DNA from: a virus
Length of the DNA: 37,492 nucleotides
Reading direction: 5' to 3' (one strand)
IMG/VR virus record: IMGVR_UViG_3300033146_004280
Location: 1 to 37,492 of that record
Below the pieces are notes generated by a model that saw only the letters and a program-made list of their open reading frames with translations, ran no database searches and was not told the origin of the DNA. This document shows, piece by piece, positions 26,484 to 34,325 of the stretch (the stretch's first letter is position 1; the number at the start of each line of letters is the position of its first letter). Both the position numbers and the translations under genes were made by a program.

Positions 26484-27568
26484 TCGCAGCTAAAAAAGTA
26501 AGATTAAAAAACAGTGATGTCGAAAATTGGATGCTTTACAAAATCAGGGACAGGAACTATGACCCAGAATATAAGCTAGAAGTTGAAAATAAAAAAGGTG
26601 TTGAAACTCTATTTTTAACAGACCAGGCTACAGCTTGGAGTGAAGGTGTAAATTCTGAAGGACTTATGATAGTTTCAGCTGCTTTAGATAATCACACAGA
26701 CCTTGATGATAATGGTGTTTCTTCAGGTGACCGTCCAGCTACTGGTGGTCAAGTTGAAAAAACTGAAACACTTAGAACAGCAATGACCTCAAAAACAGTT
26801 AAAGATGCTGTTAAAATACTTACAGATGATAGATTTATCGGTACATCATTTGTCTCAGATGGTGACTCGCTAACAATATTAGAAATCTACGTAAATGATA
26901 AGGCTTATCAAAGAGAAATTGATAAACTTGATGCTAAAGAACTTGAAAAAATGCAAATTGTAGATCAAGTTTATAAAATCATGGAAGGTATCACTGATGC
27001 CGATTATGATATTGCTTCGCATGATGTTAAAAAAGATACAGTAGCGGTTAGAACTAATCATGGAAAGCTTTTATCTAAAGCTGGTTACCAAAAAGATGAT
27101 GATGATTTAACTGGATATACTTCTTCAATGTTAAGAAAAAAATATTCAACAGATGCACTAGAAAAACTTGGTGATGATGCTCACCCATTCGATGCTTTAA
27201 CTGCTCTTAAGAATCTAAAAAATGTTGATAAAGAGGTTATTAATAACCCAATTCGTATTAAACTTAAGAAAGATAAAGATGGTAACTTTCCATATTACAG
27301 TTCAACTATTATTATGCTTACTCCAACTGGAACAATGTTTGCTGTTCCTTTAGATAGTGAAGTAGATGAAAAATCTAAGCTTGTTTTAAAAGATGATAGA
27401 AAAGTTGACTTCATTTTACTTCCACAAGCATTACCCCTATTTGAAAATCACTCTGATTTTATCACTAATATTTATGCTAAAGAATATGATAACGTAATGT
27501 TTAATGAAGAAGTATTTAATATGTCTAAGATGTCTTTAAGAGAACGTTTGATTTATACTAGTTCATAA
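26474..27568 (+). CDS. Ntn-hydrolase-type protein, probable AUU start
   Basis: The frame is open from ATT TGT at 26474, 6 nt after AAAGGA (26462-26467), and reads (M)CVIAAKKVRLKNSDVENW, then MLYKIRDRNYDP. An N-terminal Cys followed by a strand and the NRDRN-like element fits Ntn amidohydrolases/acyltransferases, in which Cys is exposed by Met removal and acts as nucleophile. WSEGVNSEGLMIVSAAL (about residues 55-71) supports this. Starting at the ATG of 26531 would remove the Cys. The endonuclease insertion seems to have changed ATG to ATT and supplies the SD. Substrate is unknown. It is 364 aa in this reading. Confidence 0.6.
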   Translation: MCVIAAKKVRLKNSDVENWMLYKIRDRNYDPEYKLEVENKKGVETLFLTDQATAWSEGVNSEGLMIVSAALDNHTDLDDNGVSSGDRPATGGQVEKTETLRTAMTSKTVKDAVKILTDDRFIGTSFVSDGDSLTILEIYVNDKAYQREIDKLDAKELEKMQIVDQVYKIMEGITDADYDIASHDVKKDTVAVRTNHGKLLSKAGYQKDDDDLTGYTSSMLRKKYSTDALEKLGDDAHPFDALTALKNLKNVDKEVINNPIRIKLKKDKDGNFPYYSSTIIMLTPTGTMFAVPLDSEVDEKSKLVLKDDRKVDFILLPQALPLFENHSDFITNIYAKEYDNVMFNEEVFNMSKMSLRERLIYTSS

Positions 27569-27569
27569 T

Positions 27570-27577
27570 TATAAATA
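27570..27577 (+). promoter_or_regulatory. T4-type late promoter
   Basis: TATAAATA, 4 nt, then an ATG opening only an 8-codon frame. A leaderless mini-ORF or a relic of a lost gene. Confidence 0.45.
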
Positions 27578-27621
27578 AAGTATGAAATATAATTATATTA
27601 AAAAGTAATAATAAATATTTA

Positions 27622-27687
27622 TATAAGGGTCCGAAAATATTAAGCGGTGGTAATACTGAATTATTCTCAAGAAATATTTGGAAATAA
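27622..27687 (+). pseudogene. C-terminal remnant of a MUG113/T5orf172-type endonuclease
   Basis: The frame reads YKGPKILSGGNTELFSRNIW and stops. It resembles the ends of the proteins at 35813 (GEKVLKSGNTELFIKDI) and 29767 (KGERILKGASINELL). The rest of the gene is gone. Confidence 0.5.
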
Positions 27688-27694
27688 ATAGAAT

Positions 27695-27702
27695 TATAAA
27701 TA
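27695..27702 (+). promoter_or_regulatory. T4-type late promoter
   Basis: TATAAATA, 4 nt, then a 13-nt leader with AAAGGG before the ferritin-like gene at 27720. Confidence 0.6.
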
Positions 27703-27719
27703 AATAATAAAGGGTACAG

Positions 27720-28211
27720 ATGGATTATACTGAATTAATTAATGAAAAAATTGGTAAATTAATGACTGATGAAATTTCTGCTGCAACTATGTATATTGAG
27801 GCAGCTCAGTATATTGCAGATTTAGAGCTTGCTGAAGAAATAAAAACTCACGGTCAAGAAGAGTTTGAACATTTTCAAGAACTTATGCAATATGCCATTT
27901 CACATAATCTTAAAACAAATTATGATTTTGATAGAAAAGTTATTAAAAATATTTCTAGAGATACTAAAACTTTAATGAGAGTTATACAAAATTTAGAGAA
28001 AAAAGCAATAGCAAATTATAGAGAAATCGCTCTACTTGCTAGAGAAAATAATGATATAGAATCTGAACAATTCTTTATGTCATTAATGAAAAAAGAAATG
28101 GAACATTTTGATGATGTTGCACAGAAGACGGGTGAACACCGTAAACTTGGTGAATCGTTAACTAAGTTTAAGAAATTTAAAAATGAATTTAATAAAATAA
28201 AAGGGCAATAA
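27720..28211 (+). CDS. Ferritin-like diiron protein
   Basis: This 163-aa four-helix protein has spaced carboxylate motifs: E in DEISAATMYIEAAQ (17-30), ExxH at EEFEHF (47-52), E in LEKKAIANYREIALL and ExxH in KKEMEHFDDV (about 121-130). This is the ligand set of ferritin, rubrerythrin and bacterioferritin-like proteins. The length fits the domain. It could store iron or detoxify peroxide during late infection; a structural use of the fold is the alternative. A late promoter lies upstream and the AAA ATPase follows without a gap. Confidence 0.75.
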   Translation: MDYTELINEKIGKLMTDEISAATMYIEAAQYIADLELAEEIKTHGQEEFEHFQELMQYAISHNLKTNYDFDRKVIKNISRDTKTLMRVIQNLEKKAIANYREIALLARENNDIESEQFFMSLMKKEMEHFDDVAQKTGEHRKLGESLTKFKKFKNEFNKIKGQ

Positions 28212-29750
28212 ATGGGATTTAAAAAATATACACAAGACAAAGATTTAAAGGTTGTTAATGAAGCAGAAACTGCTATTATTAATGAAGATTTTAGAGAAAG
28301 CGACTTACAAAAAGTAGGTGTACTTCTTTCTAAAATGGCTACTAAAAAATTAGGTACAGGTAAATTTGATTTTATCTGGTCTGAAAGATTTAAAAAAGAT
28401 AATGGCCAGACTGGTATTGGTGCTTTATTCGCTTCAACTAATGGTGTACTTATGAGATATAATTACTTAAGTAAAGCGAAAAAAGGTTACTCAGTAAATT
28501 CTATTGATTACTGGGAAGTAGGTAAAAGATTAGGCGAAGCTCCATCTAAATCTATTTCTTTTCAAGGTCAAAATATTGTTGAATTAAGTTCATTATTATT
28601 TGAATTTCTAGCTACTGGTAAACTTGATGAGTCTACAGATGGTGCTTATAATTCATTTGAAGAACTTGTAAATGAAGCTACGGCGTCAGAGAAAAAAGAA
28701 CAGCGTAAAGCATTTGCAGCAGAGCATGGTATTAAAGCTTCTTATGCTGAAGGTTATACATCTCTTCAAAAAGTTGCAATTAAACAAGGACTTGAAAACG
28801 AATTTTATGAAGCATGTGGTGGAACATTAAATGTTTCTTCTAATGTTGGTGAAGTAACTTCTAAACAAAAAGAATGGGCAGAAGACCAAAAACAACTAGG
28901 GCCAAGTGGTGTATTTGCTGACCCTGAATATGTATTCCAAGATATGGAAGAAGCAGCTAAAGTTGTTGCAAAAGGTGGTTGGAGATCATTAATCATTGCT
29001 GGTGATGGTGGACTTGGTAAAACTTATGGTGTTAAACAAGTACTTACTCAAGAACTTGGACCGTACGGCGAAGGACCAATGGGAAAATGGGCATTCTATG
29101 AAGGTCTTAAAGCATCTCCATTTGGTTTATTTAAGCTTTTACTATTAAATAAAAGAAAACTTATTGTATTTGATGATTCAGATTCTATCTGGTCAGATAA
29201 AGATATGACAAATATGATGAAAATCGTTACATCTGATTCAGGTGATAGAGGTATTTCGTGGACTGCAAACAGTACAGCGAATGTTTCAATGATGGACAAA
29301 TATGAAAGACAAGCATACGAAGATGAGTATATTGAAGCTATTATGGAAGACCCTAATACTAAAATTAAACCACCTTCTACATTTAACTTTGAAGGTTCAA
29401 TGATTAATATTTCTAATATGCCAGCTGATAAATTTGATAATGCTATTAAATCTCGTGCTATCTTTATTAACTTATTCTTAGCCCAAAGAGATGTATTACG
29501 TCGTATGGCTACAATTTCTAAACTTCAAGGTGAACCTGAAGATGAAACTTTAGAATTACTTGAGATGATTGACCCAGATGCTGCAGATGCTTTAAAAGGT
29601 ATTGGTAAATATGGTGGTGAAGTTAAGTATGTTACTCCTGAAGATGCTCGTAAAAGTAAAAAACTTAATATGCGCACTTTAGATATTGCACGTGCCTTCA
29701 AACGTGCAGGTGTCAAAAACATTAAACACATGGTTTCCCTGTATGCCTGA
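28212..29750 (+). CDS. Phage AAA-type ATPase
   Basis: The 512-aa protein has a P-loop ATPase in its second half: Walker A AGDGGLGKTYGVK (about 259-271), Walker B KLIVFDDSDSIW, a sensor-like GISWTANSTANV and a C-terminal lid region with LDIARAFKRAG. The first 230 residues have no known domain. Related large ATPases occur in many big phages and are thought to remodel protein or nucleoprotein complexes, but the role is unknown. SD AAGGG sits in the last codons of the ferritin-like gene. A hairpin terminator follows. Confidence 0.75.
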   Translation: MGFKKYTQDKDLKVVNEAETAIINEDFRESDLQKVGVLLSKMATKKLGTGKFDFIWSERFKKDNGQTGIGALFASTNGVLMRYNYLSKAKKGYSVNSIDYWEVGKRLGEAPSKSISFQGQNIVELSSLLFEFLATGKLDESTDGAYNSFEELVNEATASEKKEQRKAFAAEHGIKASYAEGYTSLQKVAIKQGLENEFYEACGGTLNVSSNVGEVTSKQKEWAEDQKQLGPSGVFADPEYVFQDMEEAAKVVAKGGWRSLIIAGDGGLGKTYGVKQVLTQELGPYGEGPMGKWAFYEGLKASPFGLFKLLLLNKRKLIVFDDSDSIWSDKDMTNMMKIVTSDSGDRGISWTANSTANVSMMDKYERQAYEDEYIEAIMEDPNTKIKPPSTFNFEGSMINISNMPADKFDNAIKSRAIFINLFLAQRDVLRRMATISKLQGEPEDETLELLEMIDPDAADALKGIGKYGGEVKYVTPEDARKSKKLNMRTLDIARAFKRAGVKNIKHMVSLYA

Positions 29751-29755
29751 TAACT

Positions 29756-29780
29756 TTAAGCTATACTTAATATAGCTTAA
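29756..29780. terminator. Bidirectional hairpin between convergent genes
   Basis: TTAAGCTAT/ATAGCTTAA with a 7-nt loop lies between the ATPase stop and the last codons of the endonuclease on the minus strand. A T run is weak. Confidence 0.5.
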
Positions 29781-30375
29781 CAGAGCAAGTTAATAATTCA
29801 TTTATACTTGCTCCTTTAAGAATTCTTTCACCCTTATATTTAAGGTGTGAAAATTTCTTAGATACTTCCTTCTCTAAATCTAAAGCATCTTGACCATTTA
29901 AAAAAGATATTTCATATAATACAGTCATTCTATCTCTATCTTGTTTCTCATATCTTAGTTTAAAACTTCTATTTGTTATTCCAAATTTATATGCAATACC
30001 ATTATCAATTCTAGCGAAATAAAATGTTGCAGGTTTCATAGGGTCAAATCCGCCTCCACCCTTAGTCATATGTTTACAAACTTCATCCATAATATTCATT
30101 CTATGAGCAGCATGATAAGCAGCTCCACATTTATTCTTAAAATCGGTTCTTTTCGTATATTTTAATGTTTCTATTTGTATTGTTTCTTGAGTCCATCTAA
30201 CTACTTTTTTCATGTGACTACATATATAGTCTACATTTAATAATTCTTTATGTCTAGTCATATAACAATATGCAGCACCCGCATTAAGTTTAAACTCACT
30301 TCTTGTGTTATACGGAATTGCAGCAACCCGTAAAGTTTCATTATTCCAATTAAGATTTCTTTTGATTTTTGGCAT
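29767..30375 (-). CDS. MUG113/T5orf172-type (GIY-YIG superfamily) endonuclease
   Basis: The 202-aa protein carries two copies of a DNA-binding unit, WNNETLRVAAIPYNTRSEFK (10-29) and WTQETIQIETLKYTKRTDFK (about 66-85), each followed by GAAYxxxxR. The C-terminal nuclease domain reads FYFARIDNGIAYKFGITNRS (about 117-136), LRYEKQDRD, then EKEVSKKF and KGERILKG. This fits the divergent GIY-YIG group found in phages. It starts after TATAGGA and a pseudoknot leader on the minus strand and lies between the ATPase and the gene at 30517. Confidence 0.75.
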   Translation of the reverse strand: MPKIKRNLNWNNETLRVAAIPYNTRSEFKLNAGAAYCYMTRHKELLNVDYICSHMKKVVRWTQETIQIETLKYTKRTDFKNKCGAAYHAAHRMNIMDEVCKHMTKGGGGFDPMKPATFYFARIDNGIAYKFGITNRSFKLRYEKQDRDRMTVLYEISFLNGQDALDLEKEVSKKFSHLKYKGERILKGASINELLTCSVKLY

Positions 30376-30396
30376 GTGGTTCCTATAAATTTAATT

Positions 30397-30476
30397 ATAA
30401 GAGTAAGTTGTCCGACTTAAATTTCTTATACTACACAGTCGGACAGAGAATGTAGCATAAGAAATGTATCTCTTAT
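30397..30476 (-). ncRNA. 5' pseudoknot leader (copy 3)
   Basis: Minus strand: outer stem ATAAGAG (30476-30470)/CTCTTAT (30403-30397). Stem A has 15 bp with one G-U (30465-30451 with 30435-30421). Stem B is AGTCGGACA/TGTCCGACT in plus-strand terms (30437-30445 with 30409-30417). The A, B, A', B' order is a pseudoknot. TATAAATA (30488-30481) lies 4 nt upstream. Confidence 0.75.
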
Positions 30477-30480
30477 ACAT

Positions 30481-30492
30481 TATTTATAAATA
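30481..30492. promoter_or_regulatory. Palindromic divergent late promoter
   Basis: TATTTATAAATA reads TATAAATA on both strands (plus 30485-30492, minus 30488-30481). One side serves the pseudoknot leader of the minus-strand endonuclease, the other the gene at 30517. Confidence 0.6.
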
Positions 30493-30516
30493 TATAAAAC
30501 TACTCAAGGAAATAAT

Positions 30517-31095
30517 ATGAGTTTAAAAAATTACATGAACGAAAGTACTCAAGTTGATGAACAAGTTGTAAAATACTTAGCATTAACAGAATTAATGGAA
30601 ATGGATTCTAGTGCTCTTAATGAGAGTACTATTAATGAAACTGCAGAAAATATTGTTGAAGGTTTAAACGATAAACTTAATAAATTAGGTTTAAAAATTC
30701 ACAAAGGTTCTGGAATACTAGATTATATTAAATCATTTGCTACTGGAGTAGGGAAAGTATTCTTAGCTCTAATTAAAGGTGATACAGTTAAAGCTAAAGA
30801 AATTCTTAAGACACTGAAGAAAGAAGACGTTTTAGACTTCATCTATAAATTAGATTTAGGTACATTACATTTATTCACAGGTCCTCTGCACATGATAGAT
30901 GCTTGGACGGGTTGGGATTTATCTGCTAACATTAAACAGCACATGGCTAAAGCTCAAAGCTTAGCTCAAGTATTCAAAGATGCTGTTATAAAACTTAAAG
31001 ATACAATTGTTAATGGTTTCTCAGGAAAACAACAAAAAAATCTTATGAAACATGCTCAAGCACTTGAAAATGGTGCAGGAACTGCAGCAGTTTAA
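30517..31095 (+). CDS. Phage protein of unknown function, late
   Basis: The 192-aa protein begins MSLKNYMNESTQVDEQ and is helical, with a hydrophobic middle (FATGVGKVFLALI; LHLFTGPLHMIDAWTGWDL, about 70-135) and an Ala/Gln-rich end. The short polar N-terminus recalls propeptides of internal head proteins in T4-like phages, but no cleavage site can be proved. SD CAAGGA and the late promoter at 30485 fit a virion or assembly protein. Confidence 0.65.
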   Translation: MSLKNYMNESTQVDEQVVKYLALTELMEMDSSALNESTINETAENIVEGLNDKLNKLGLKIHKGSGILDYIKSFATGVGKVFLALIKGDTVKAKEILKTLKKEDVLDFIYKLDLGTLHLFTGPLHMIDAWTGWDLSANIKQHMAKAQSLAQVFKDAVIKLKDTIVNGFSGKQQKNLMKHAQALENGAGTAAV

Positions 31096-31122
31096 CCCCT
31101 TTCTATCCATAACTAATATTAG

Positions 31123-31144
31123 TTTAAGCTTCACTTGTTATAAT
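31123..31144 (+). promoter_or_regulatory. Possible promoter
   Basis: TATAAT (31139-31144) in CTTGTTATAAT, with AAGGAGG before the next start. A TTTAAGC is present but only 9 nt away, unlike the 21 nt of the others. Confidence 0.4.
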
Positions 31145-31170
31145 AAAGAATAACAAACAAGGAGGCTTAA

Positions 31171-31473
31171 ATGCCAGAAACTCAAGAAATACCTCAAGAA
31201 CAAGTACCCGCAAATTCAGAAATCGCTACTATTAATGGTAAGCATTATTTCAAACACTCTATGTCAGAAGAACAAATTGGTGCATTTGACCAAGCTATCG
31301 AAATTTCAGGAAAAATTGAAAAACTAAAAATTGGTATTCGTGATGCTCAATATGGCCGTCAATACCTTATTAATTTTATTGAATCTGGTGCGGACACAAT
31401 GAAAGAATATATCCCAGAACCTGAAGTAAATGGTGAAGATGGTGAAGATGAGTCAGCTGAAGAGACTGCTTAA
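31171..31473 (+). CDS. Small phage protein, unknown
   Basis: The 100-aa protein has a Pro/Gln-rich start, a beta pair (EIATINGKHYFKHSM, 17-31), a long helix (EEQIGAFDQAIEISGKIEKLKIGIRDAQYG), and an acidic tail (NGEDGEDESAEETA). Such short INGKxY plus helix proteins occur in many tailed phages without a known role. A strong SD (AAGGAGG) precedes it and its TAA overlaps the next ATG. Confidence 0.65.
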   Translation: MPETQEIPQEQVPANSEIATINGKHYFKHSMSEEQIGAFDQAIEISGKIEKLKIGIRDAQYGRQYLINFIESGADTMKEYIPEPEVNGEDGEDESAEETA

Positions 31474-31760
31474 TGTCAAATAAATTAGTTGTACTTACAA
31501 ATAATGTAGTATTAATCGGTGATGCAACGGATACTGCATCTGGTGTCCTAATTGCAAAACCTCACAGTATACAACCTACTGCTGAGGGTCTTCAAATCCA
31601 ACCCTTTTTAGAACAGTTTACTGGTCAAGAGTGGAAAGAGATTGAAATTAAAACTGAACATATTCTAGCTTTAACTGATGCTGAAAATAATGATGTTCTT
31701 ACAGCTTACCTCCAGAAAATTTCTGGAATACAATTAGAAGATAAAAAAATTATTATATAA
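31473..31760 (+). CDS. Small beta-barrel protein, possibly Sm-like
   Basis: The 95-aa protein reads KLVVLTNNVVLIGDATDTAS, then GVLIAKPHSIQP and EWKEIEIKTEHILALTDAEN. A start with LxNxxxxxGD, bent strands and a final HILALTD strand recalls Sm/LSm-like folds, which bind RNA or act as small adaptors. This is a pattern impression only. It is coupled to the gene upstream by TAATG; both probably belong to the late set. Confidence 0.6.
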   Translation: MSNKLVVLTNNVVLIGDATDTASGVLIAKPHSIQPTAEGLQIQPFLEQFTGQEWKEIEIKTEHILALTDAENNDVLTAYLQKISGIQLEDKKIII

Positions 31761-31809
31761 CTTATTAGTAACTTAATAGTTTATAATAAATCTTCTAATT
31801 CCCTCTTCA

Positions 31810-31843
31810 TTTAAGCTCTTTTTAATCTTTATTATGGTATAAT
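31810..31843 (+). promoter_or_regulatory. Early promoter with TTTAAGC box
   Basis: TTTAAGC (31810-31816), 21 nt, TATAAT (31838-31843), then AAAGGA and the start at 31862. Confidence 0.7.
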
Positions 31844-31861
31844 ATAGAATAAAGGACTTAA

Positions 31862-32743
31862 ATGGCACTTACATTTTATTTCCCAGTTGGATTACCTGGC
31901 TCTGGAAAGACTACATATTTAAAAAACTTAGCAACGAATGTTTCAATATGGAATACCGTCGAATATTTTGATGCTGATAAAGGTTTCTCAAGTATAGAAG
32001 AATTAATTAATGCTTTAGATAAAAAATATAATAAGAAATATCCAACGGATTATTCACCTATTATATTAGTTGATGGCTTATTCATAAGTAATGAAGTCCA
32101 TAAAAAAATAGTCAATAGCATGGATAAGAAAATGAAATATGCTAGTAAAAAGTTTATTGTATTCAATGGGGACGAAGAGACTCTATTATTTAATGATGCA
32201 AAAAGATTTAATTCAGGCGAGAGAGCTAAAAATACGGCTATAAGTATTAAAAATTTAAAAATGGAAACTAATTATATTAGAGAGAATAAATTAGTCAAGG
32301 AGGAAATAAAAGTGGAAAAATTTAATTATTTGTATAACTTAAGAAAAAGTTTAGATGTTGGTGATATTATTTCATCATCTCAATGGTCGACAGGTGGAAC
32401 TTATGGAACTTGTTGGGATGAAAATGGACCTACAGAAGTATATCCAGATGAACCATTAAAAATTAATCGTAGCGATTTCTGGGAATTATTTAGTGTATTA
32501 GATAAGTTATATAAATTCAAATCAGAAAAAGAAGTTGATTTAATTAGCTACATATATGAAGATTTAGCTGATATTGAAGAAGAAGATGAAAGTGATTATT
32601 ACGGTGGTTACCAAACTCATGACCGTTATAAAATTTATACAAGTGAAATTATAAGATTATTCCATAAAGATAAATATGGAATTGAAGGCGAAGATTTTAA
32701 CTCTGCATATATTGAAGAGAACTTTCCAGAAATCTTTATTTAA
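31862..32743 (+). CDS. P-loop kinase-like protein with PEIFI tail
   Basis: The 293-aa protein has a Walker A motif GLPGSGKTTYLKNL (about 9-22), an acidic strand VEYFDADKG and Walker B-like PIILVDGLF, with KRFNSGERAKNT as a possible lid. This is the layout of small-molecule or polynucleotide kinases of the Pnkp/zeta-toxin group. The second half (about 130-285) is unrecognised and acidic (YEDLADIEEEDESDYYGGY). It ends ENFPEIFI, a variant of the common tail. A 5'-OH kinase would fit the RNA-repair theme, but that is inference. Early promoter upstream. Confidence 0.65.
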   Translation: MALTFYFPVGLPGSGKTTYLKNLATNVSIWNTVEYFDADKGFSSIEELINALDKKYNKKYPTDYSPIILVDGLFISNEVHKKIVNSMDKKMKYASKKFIVFNGDEETLLFNDAKRFNSGERAKNTAISIKNLKMETNYIRENKLVKEEIKVEKFNYLYNLRKSLDVGDIISSSQWSTGGTYGTCWDENGPTEVYPDEPLKINRSDFWELFSVLDKLYKFKSEKEVDLISYIYEDLADIEEEDESDYYGGYQTHDRYKIYTSEIIRLFHKDKYGIEGEDFNSAYIEENFPEIFI

Positions 32744-32772
32744 GCCAGTTTTAATGTTAAACATGGTATAAT
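32739..32772 (+). promoter_or_regulatory. Early promoter with TTTAAGC box
   Basis: TTTAAGC (32739-32745) overlaps the stop of the kinase-like gene; 21 nt on is TATAAT (32767-32772). It is identical over about 50 bp to the promoter at 7881, which drives the paralogous gene. Confidence 0.7.
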
Positions 32773-32788
32773 ATAGAGAAGGATTATT

Positions 32789-33463
32789 ATGACATTTAAA
32801 GAAAAATATGGAGATAAATCAAATGAAGTATATGATGGAGATTTAGATATAACAGGTGAAGGTTTAACATCTTTAGAGGGTTGTTATAAAATAATCAAAG
32901 GAAACTTTGATTGTTCTGATAATAAAATAAAGTCTTTTGAACATTGTCCTGATGTCAAAAGAGATTTTAATTGTTCATATAATAAAATAACGTCATTTAA
33001 ACATTGTCCGGATATCAAAGGATATTTTGATTGTTCTAATAATGAACTAACGTCATTTGAACATTGTCCAGATATAAAAGGATATTTTGATTGTTCATAT
33101 AATAAAATAACTTCTTTTGAACATTGTCCTGATGTCAAAAGAGACTTTTATTGTTCTAATAATAAAATAACTTCATTTAAACATTGTCCGGATATTAAAG
33201 GTTATTTTGATTGTTCATATAATAAAATAACGTCTTTTGAACATTGTCCGGATATCAAAGGAGACTTTTATTGTTATAATAATAAAATAACGTCTTTTGA
33301 ACATTGTCCTGATGTTAAAGGGAGCTTTAATTGTTATAATAATAAAATAACGTCATTTAAATATATTAAATATTATAAAACTATTAATTTTGATTTAGAG
33401 CATTTAGAACGTTCGGAATATCTAGAATACTGTAATATACATTATCCAGAATATTTGGTTTAA
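32789..33463 (+). CDS. Leucine-rich-repeat-like protein, PEYLV tail (paralogue)
   Basis: The 224-aa protein shares its N-terminus (MTFKEKYGDKSNEVYDGDL), promoter and C-terminal region (FDLEHLE to NIHYPEYLV) with 7931-8896 but has only about eight 20-residue repeats. Repeat units mix between the two genes, as expected from recombination. The repeats have conserved Cys, Phe and Asn positions forming a solenoid. Differing repeat number suggests that partner specificity or reach is being varied. Confidence 0.75.
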   Translation: MTFKEKYGDKSNEVYDGDLDITGEGLTSLEGCYKIIKGNFDCSDNKIKSFEHCPDVKRDFNCSYNKITSFKHCPDIKGYFDCSNNELTSFEHCPDIKGYFDCSYNKITSFEHCPDVKRDFYCSNNKITSFKHCPDIKGYFDCSYNKITSFEHCPDIKGDFYCYNNKITSFEHCPDVKGSFNCYNNKITSFKYIKYYKTINFDLEHLERSEYLEYCNIHYPEYLV

Positions 33464-33475
33464 ATTTAAGTAAAA

Positions 33476-33509
33476 TTTAAGCTCTGTTTAATATTAAACA
33501 TGTTATAAT
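33476..33509 (+). promoter_or_regulatory. Early promoter with two TTTAAG boxes
   Basis: TTTAAGC (33476-33482), 21 nt, TATAAT (33504-33509), with an additional TTTAAG 11 bp upstream. It heads the run of small genes to about 35.8 kb. Confidence 0.65.
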
Positions 33510-33530
33510 ATAGTATATAAAGGATTGAAT

Positions 33531-33722
33531 ATGAGAGTTTATGAATTATACACAAAAAGTTTAAATACAGATTGGCACAAAGTTCAGCAACATTCAAATA
33601 AACAGTTTATTGGTTATGTTACTCAAGAATATATTAAAGCTAAAAAGAAAGCTATCAAGAAAGGTCATTTAGTTATTGAGGGAATATTTTCCTTATTATT
33701 AAGGCTACTAAAATTCAAATGA
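33531..33722 (+). CDS. Small basic protein, probably the 5' part of a frameshifted gene
   Basis: I start at the ATG of 33531, 6 nt after AAAGGA. The 63-aa frame reads MRVYELYTKSLNTDW, then QFIGYVTQEYIKAKKKAIKKGHLVIEG and an abrupt hydrophobic end. In the +1 frame the sequence continues naturally as NIFLIIKATKIQMIDYGKID into the next ORF, so one missing base near 33679-33685 probably splits a single gene of about 108 aa (33531-33856). Confidence 0.5.
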   Translation: MRVYELYTKSLNTDWHKVQQHSNKQFIGYVTQEYIKAKKKAIKKGHLVIEGIFSLLLRLLKFK

Positions 33723-33856
33723 TTGATTATGGCAAGATAGATAAATCGTATAACGCTCATTTGAATTTTAAAATGATGGAAGAAGAAATTGAAACAGCTA
33801 AATCTGTTATAGAAGCTCTTCAAATTATTAAAGATTGGACTGAAGGAATAAAATGA
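33719..33856 (+). CDS. Small helical protein, probably the 3' part of the same gene
   Basis: The 45-aa frame MIDYGKIDKSYNAHLNFKMM, then EEEIETAKSVIEALQIIKDW is mostly helical. Its ATG overlaps the previous stop (ATGA) but has no SD, which favours the view that it is the continuation of the gene at 33531. Its last codons contain AAGGA and overlap the next start by ATGA. It does not carry a PEYF tail. Confidence 0.45.
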   Translation: MIDYGKIDKSYNAHLNFKMMEEEIETAKSVIEALQIIKDWTEGIK

Positions 33857-34125
33857 TAAATCAAGAATCAGCAAGACATTATGGGATTCATACTAAAATT
33901 ATAGAATCTAAAACTAAGTTTAATGAATTTGCTTTAGAGACCATTAAGAATAATAAAAATGTTACACCGACAATGCAATTATTTTTACCTGCATTTGTTG
34001 ATTATGTTTCACTTTTAGAAAATAGAAATATACTTAATGATTATTTTAAAGCAGAGTTATATAATTTAGCACAAAATAACAATTTTGAATGTTACAGAGA
34101 AATGTTCCCGGAGTATTTTATATGA
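33853..34125 (+). CDS. Small helical protein with PEYFI tail
   Basis: The 90-aa protein is predicted to be all-helical (IIESKTKFNEFALETIKNN; LFLPAFVDYVSLLENRNIL) and ends REMFPEYFI. The codons CCG GAG TAT TTT ATA TGA include GGAG and the ATG of the next gene. The start is coupled (ATGA) to the previous gene. I recognise no family. It is part of the string of tail-bearing early genes. Confidence 0.65.
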   Translation: MINQESARHYGIHTKIIESKTKFNEFALETIKNNKNVTPTMQLFLPAFVDYVSLLENRNILNDYFKAELYNLAQNNNFECYREMFPEYFI

Positions 34126-34325
34126 AAGATGCAATAGAAATTTCAATTAGCCATATAAAAGTTAATCTTAGAAATAATAAGGAAAGTCTTAATAAGTATA
34201 TGGCTTTACCTTATGATGAAAGAATAAAGTTCAGTTGTAAAACACAACATTATAAGTACAGAATTGAATATTTTGAAAAAATGTTAAAGATGTATGAAAC
34301 TGATTTACCGGAGTACTTCGTATGA
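34122..34325 (+). CDS. Small helical protein with PEYFV tail
   Basis: The start is the ATG at 34122, embedded in the upstream tail, not an earlier in-frame ATG at 34089 that lies within the previous gene. The 67-aa product is helical and basic (ISISHIKVNLRNNKESLNKY; YRIEYFEKMLKMY) and ends TDLPEYFV. Its tail codons CCG GAG TAC TTC GTA TGA again carry GGAG and an ATG, which opens the frame at 34322. Confidence 0.65.
   Translation: MKDAIEISISHIKVNLRNNKESLNKYMALPYDERIKFSCKTQHYKYRIEYFEKMLKMYETDLPEYFV

Noticed and set aside
26531-27568. ATG at 26531 as the start of the Ntn hydrolase
   Set aside because: No SD, and it would remove the N-terminal Cys segment that is in frame and preceded by AAAGGA at ideal spacing.
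34089-34325. ATG at 34089 as start of the tail-bearing gene
   Set aside because: It lies inside the previous gene; the ATG at 34122 is placed after GGAG in the same overlap style as its neighbours.
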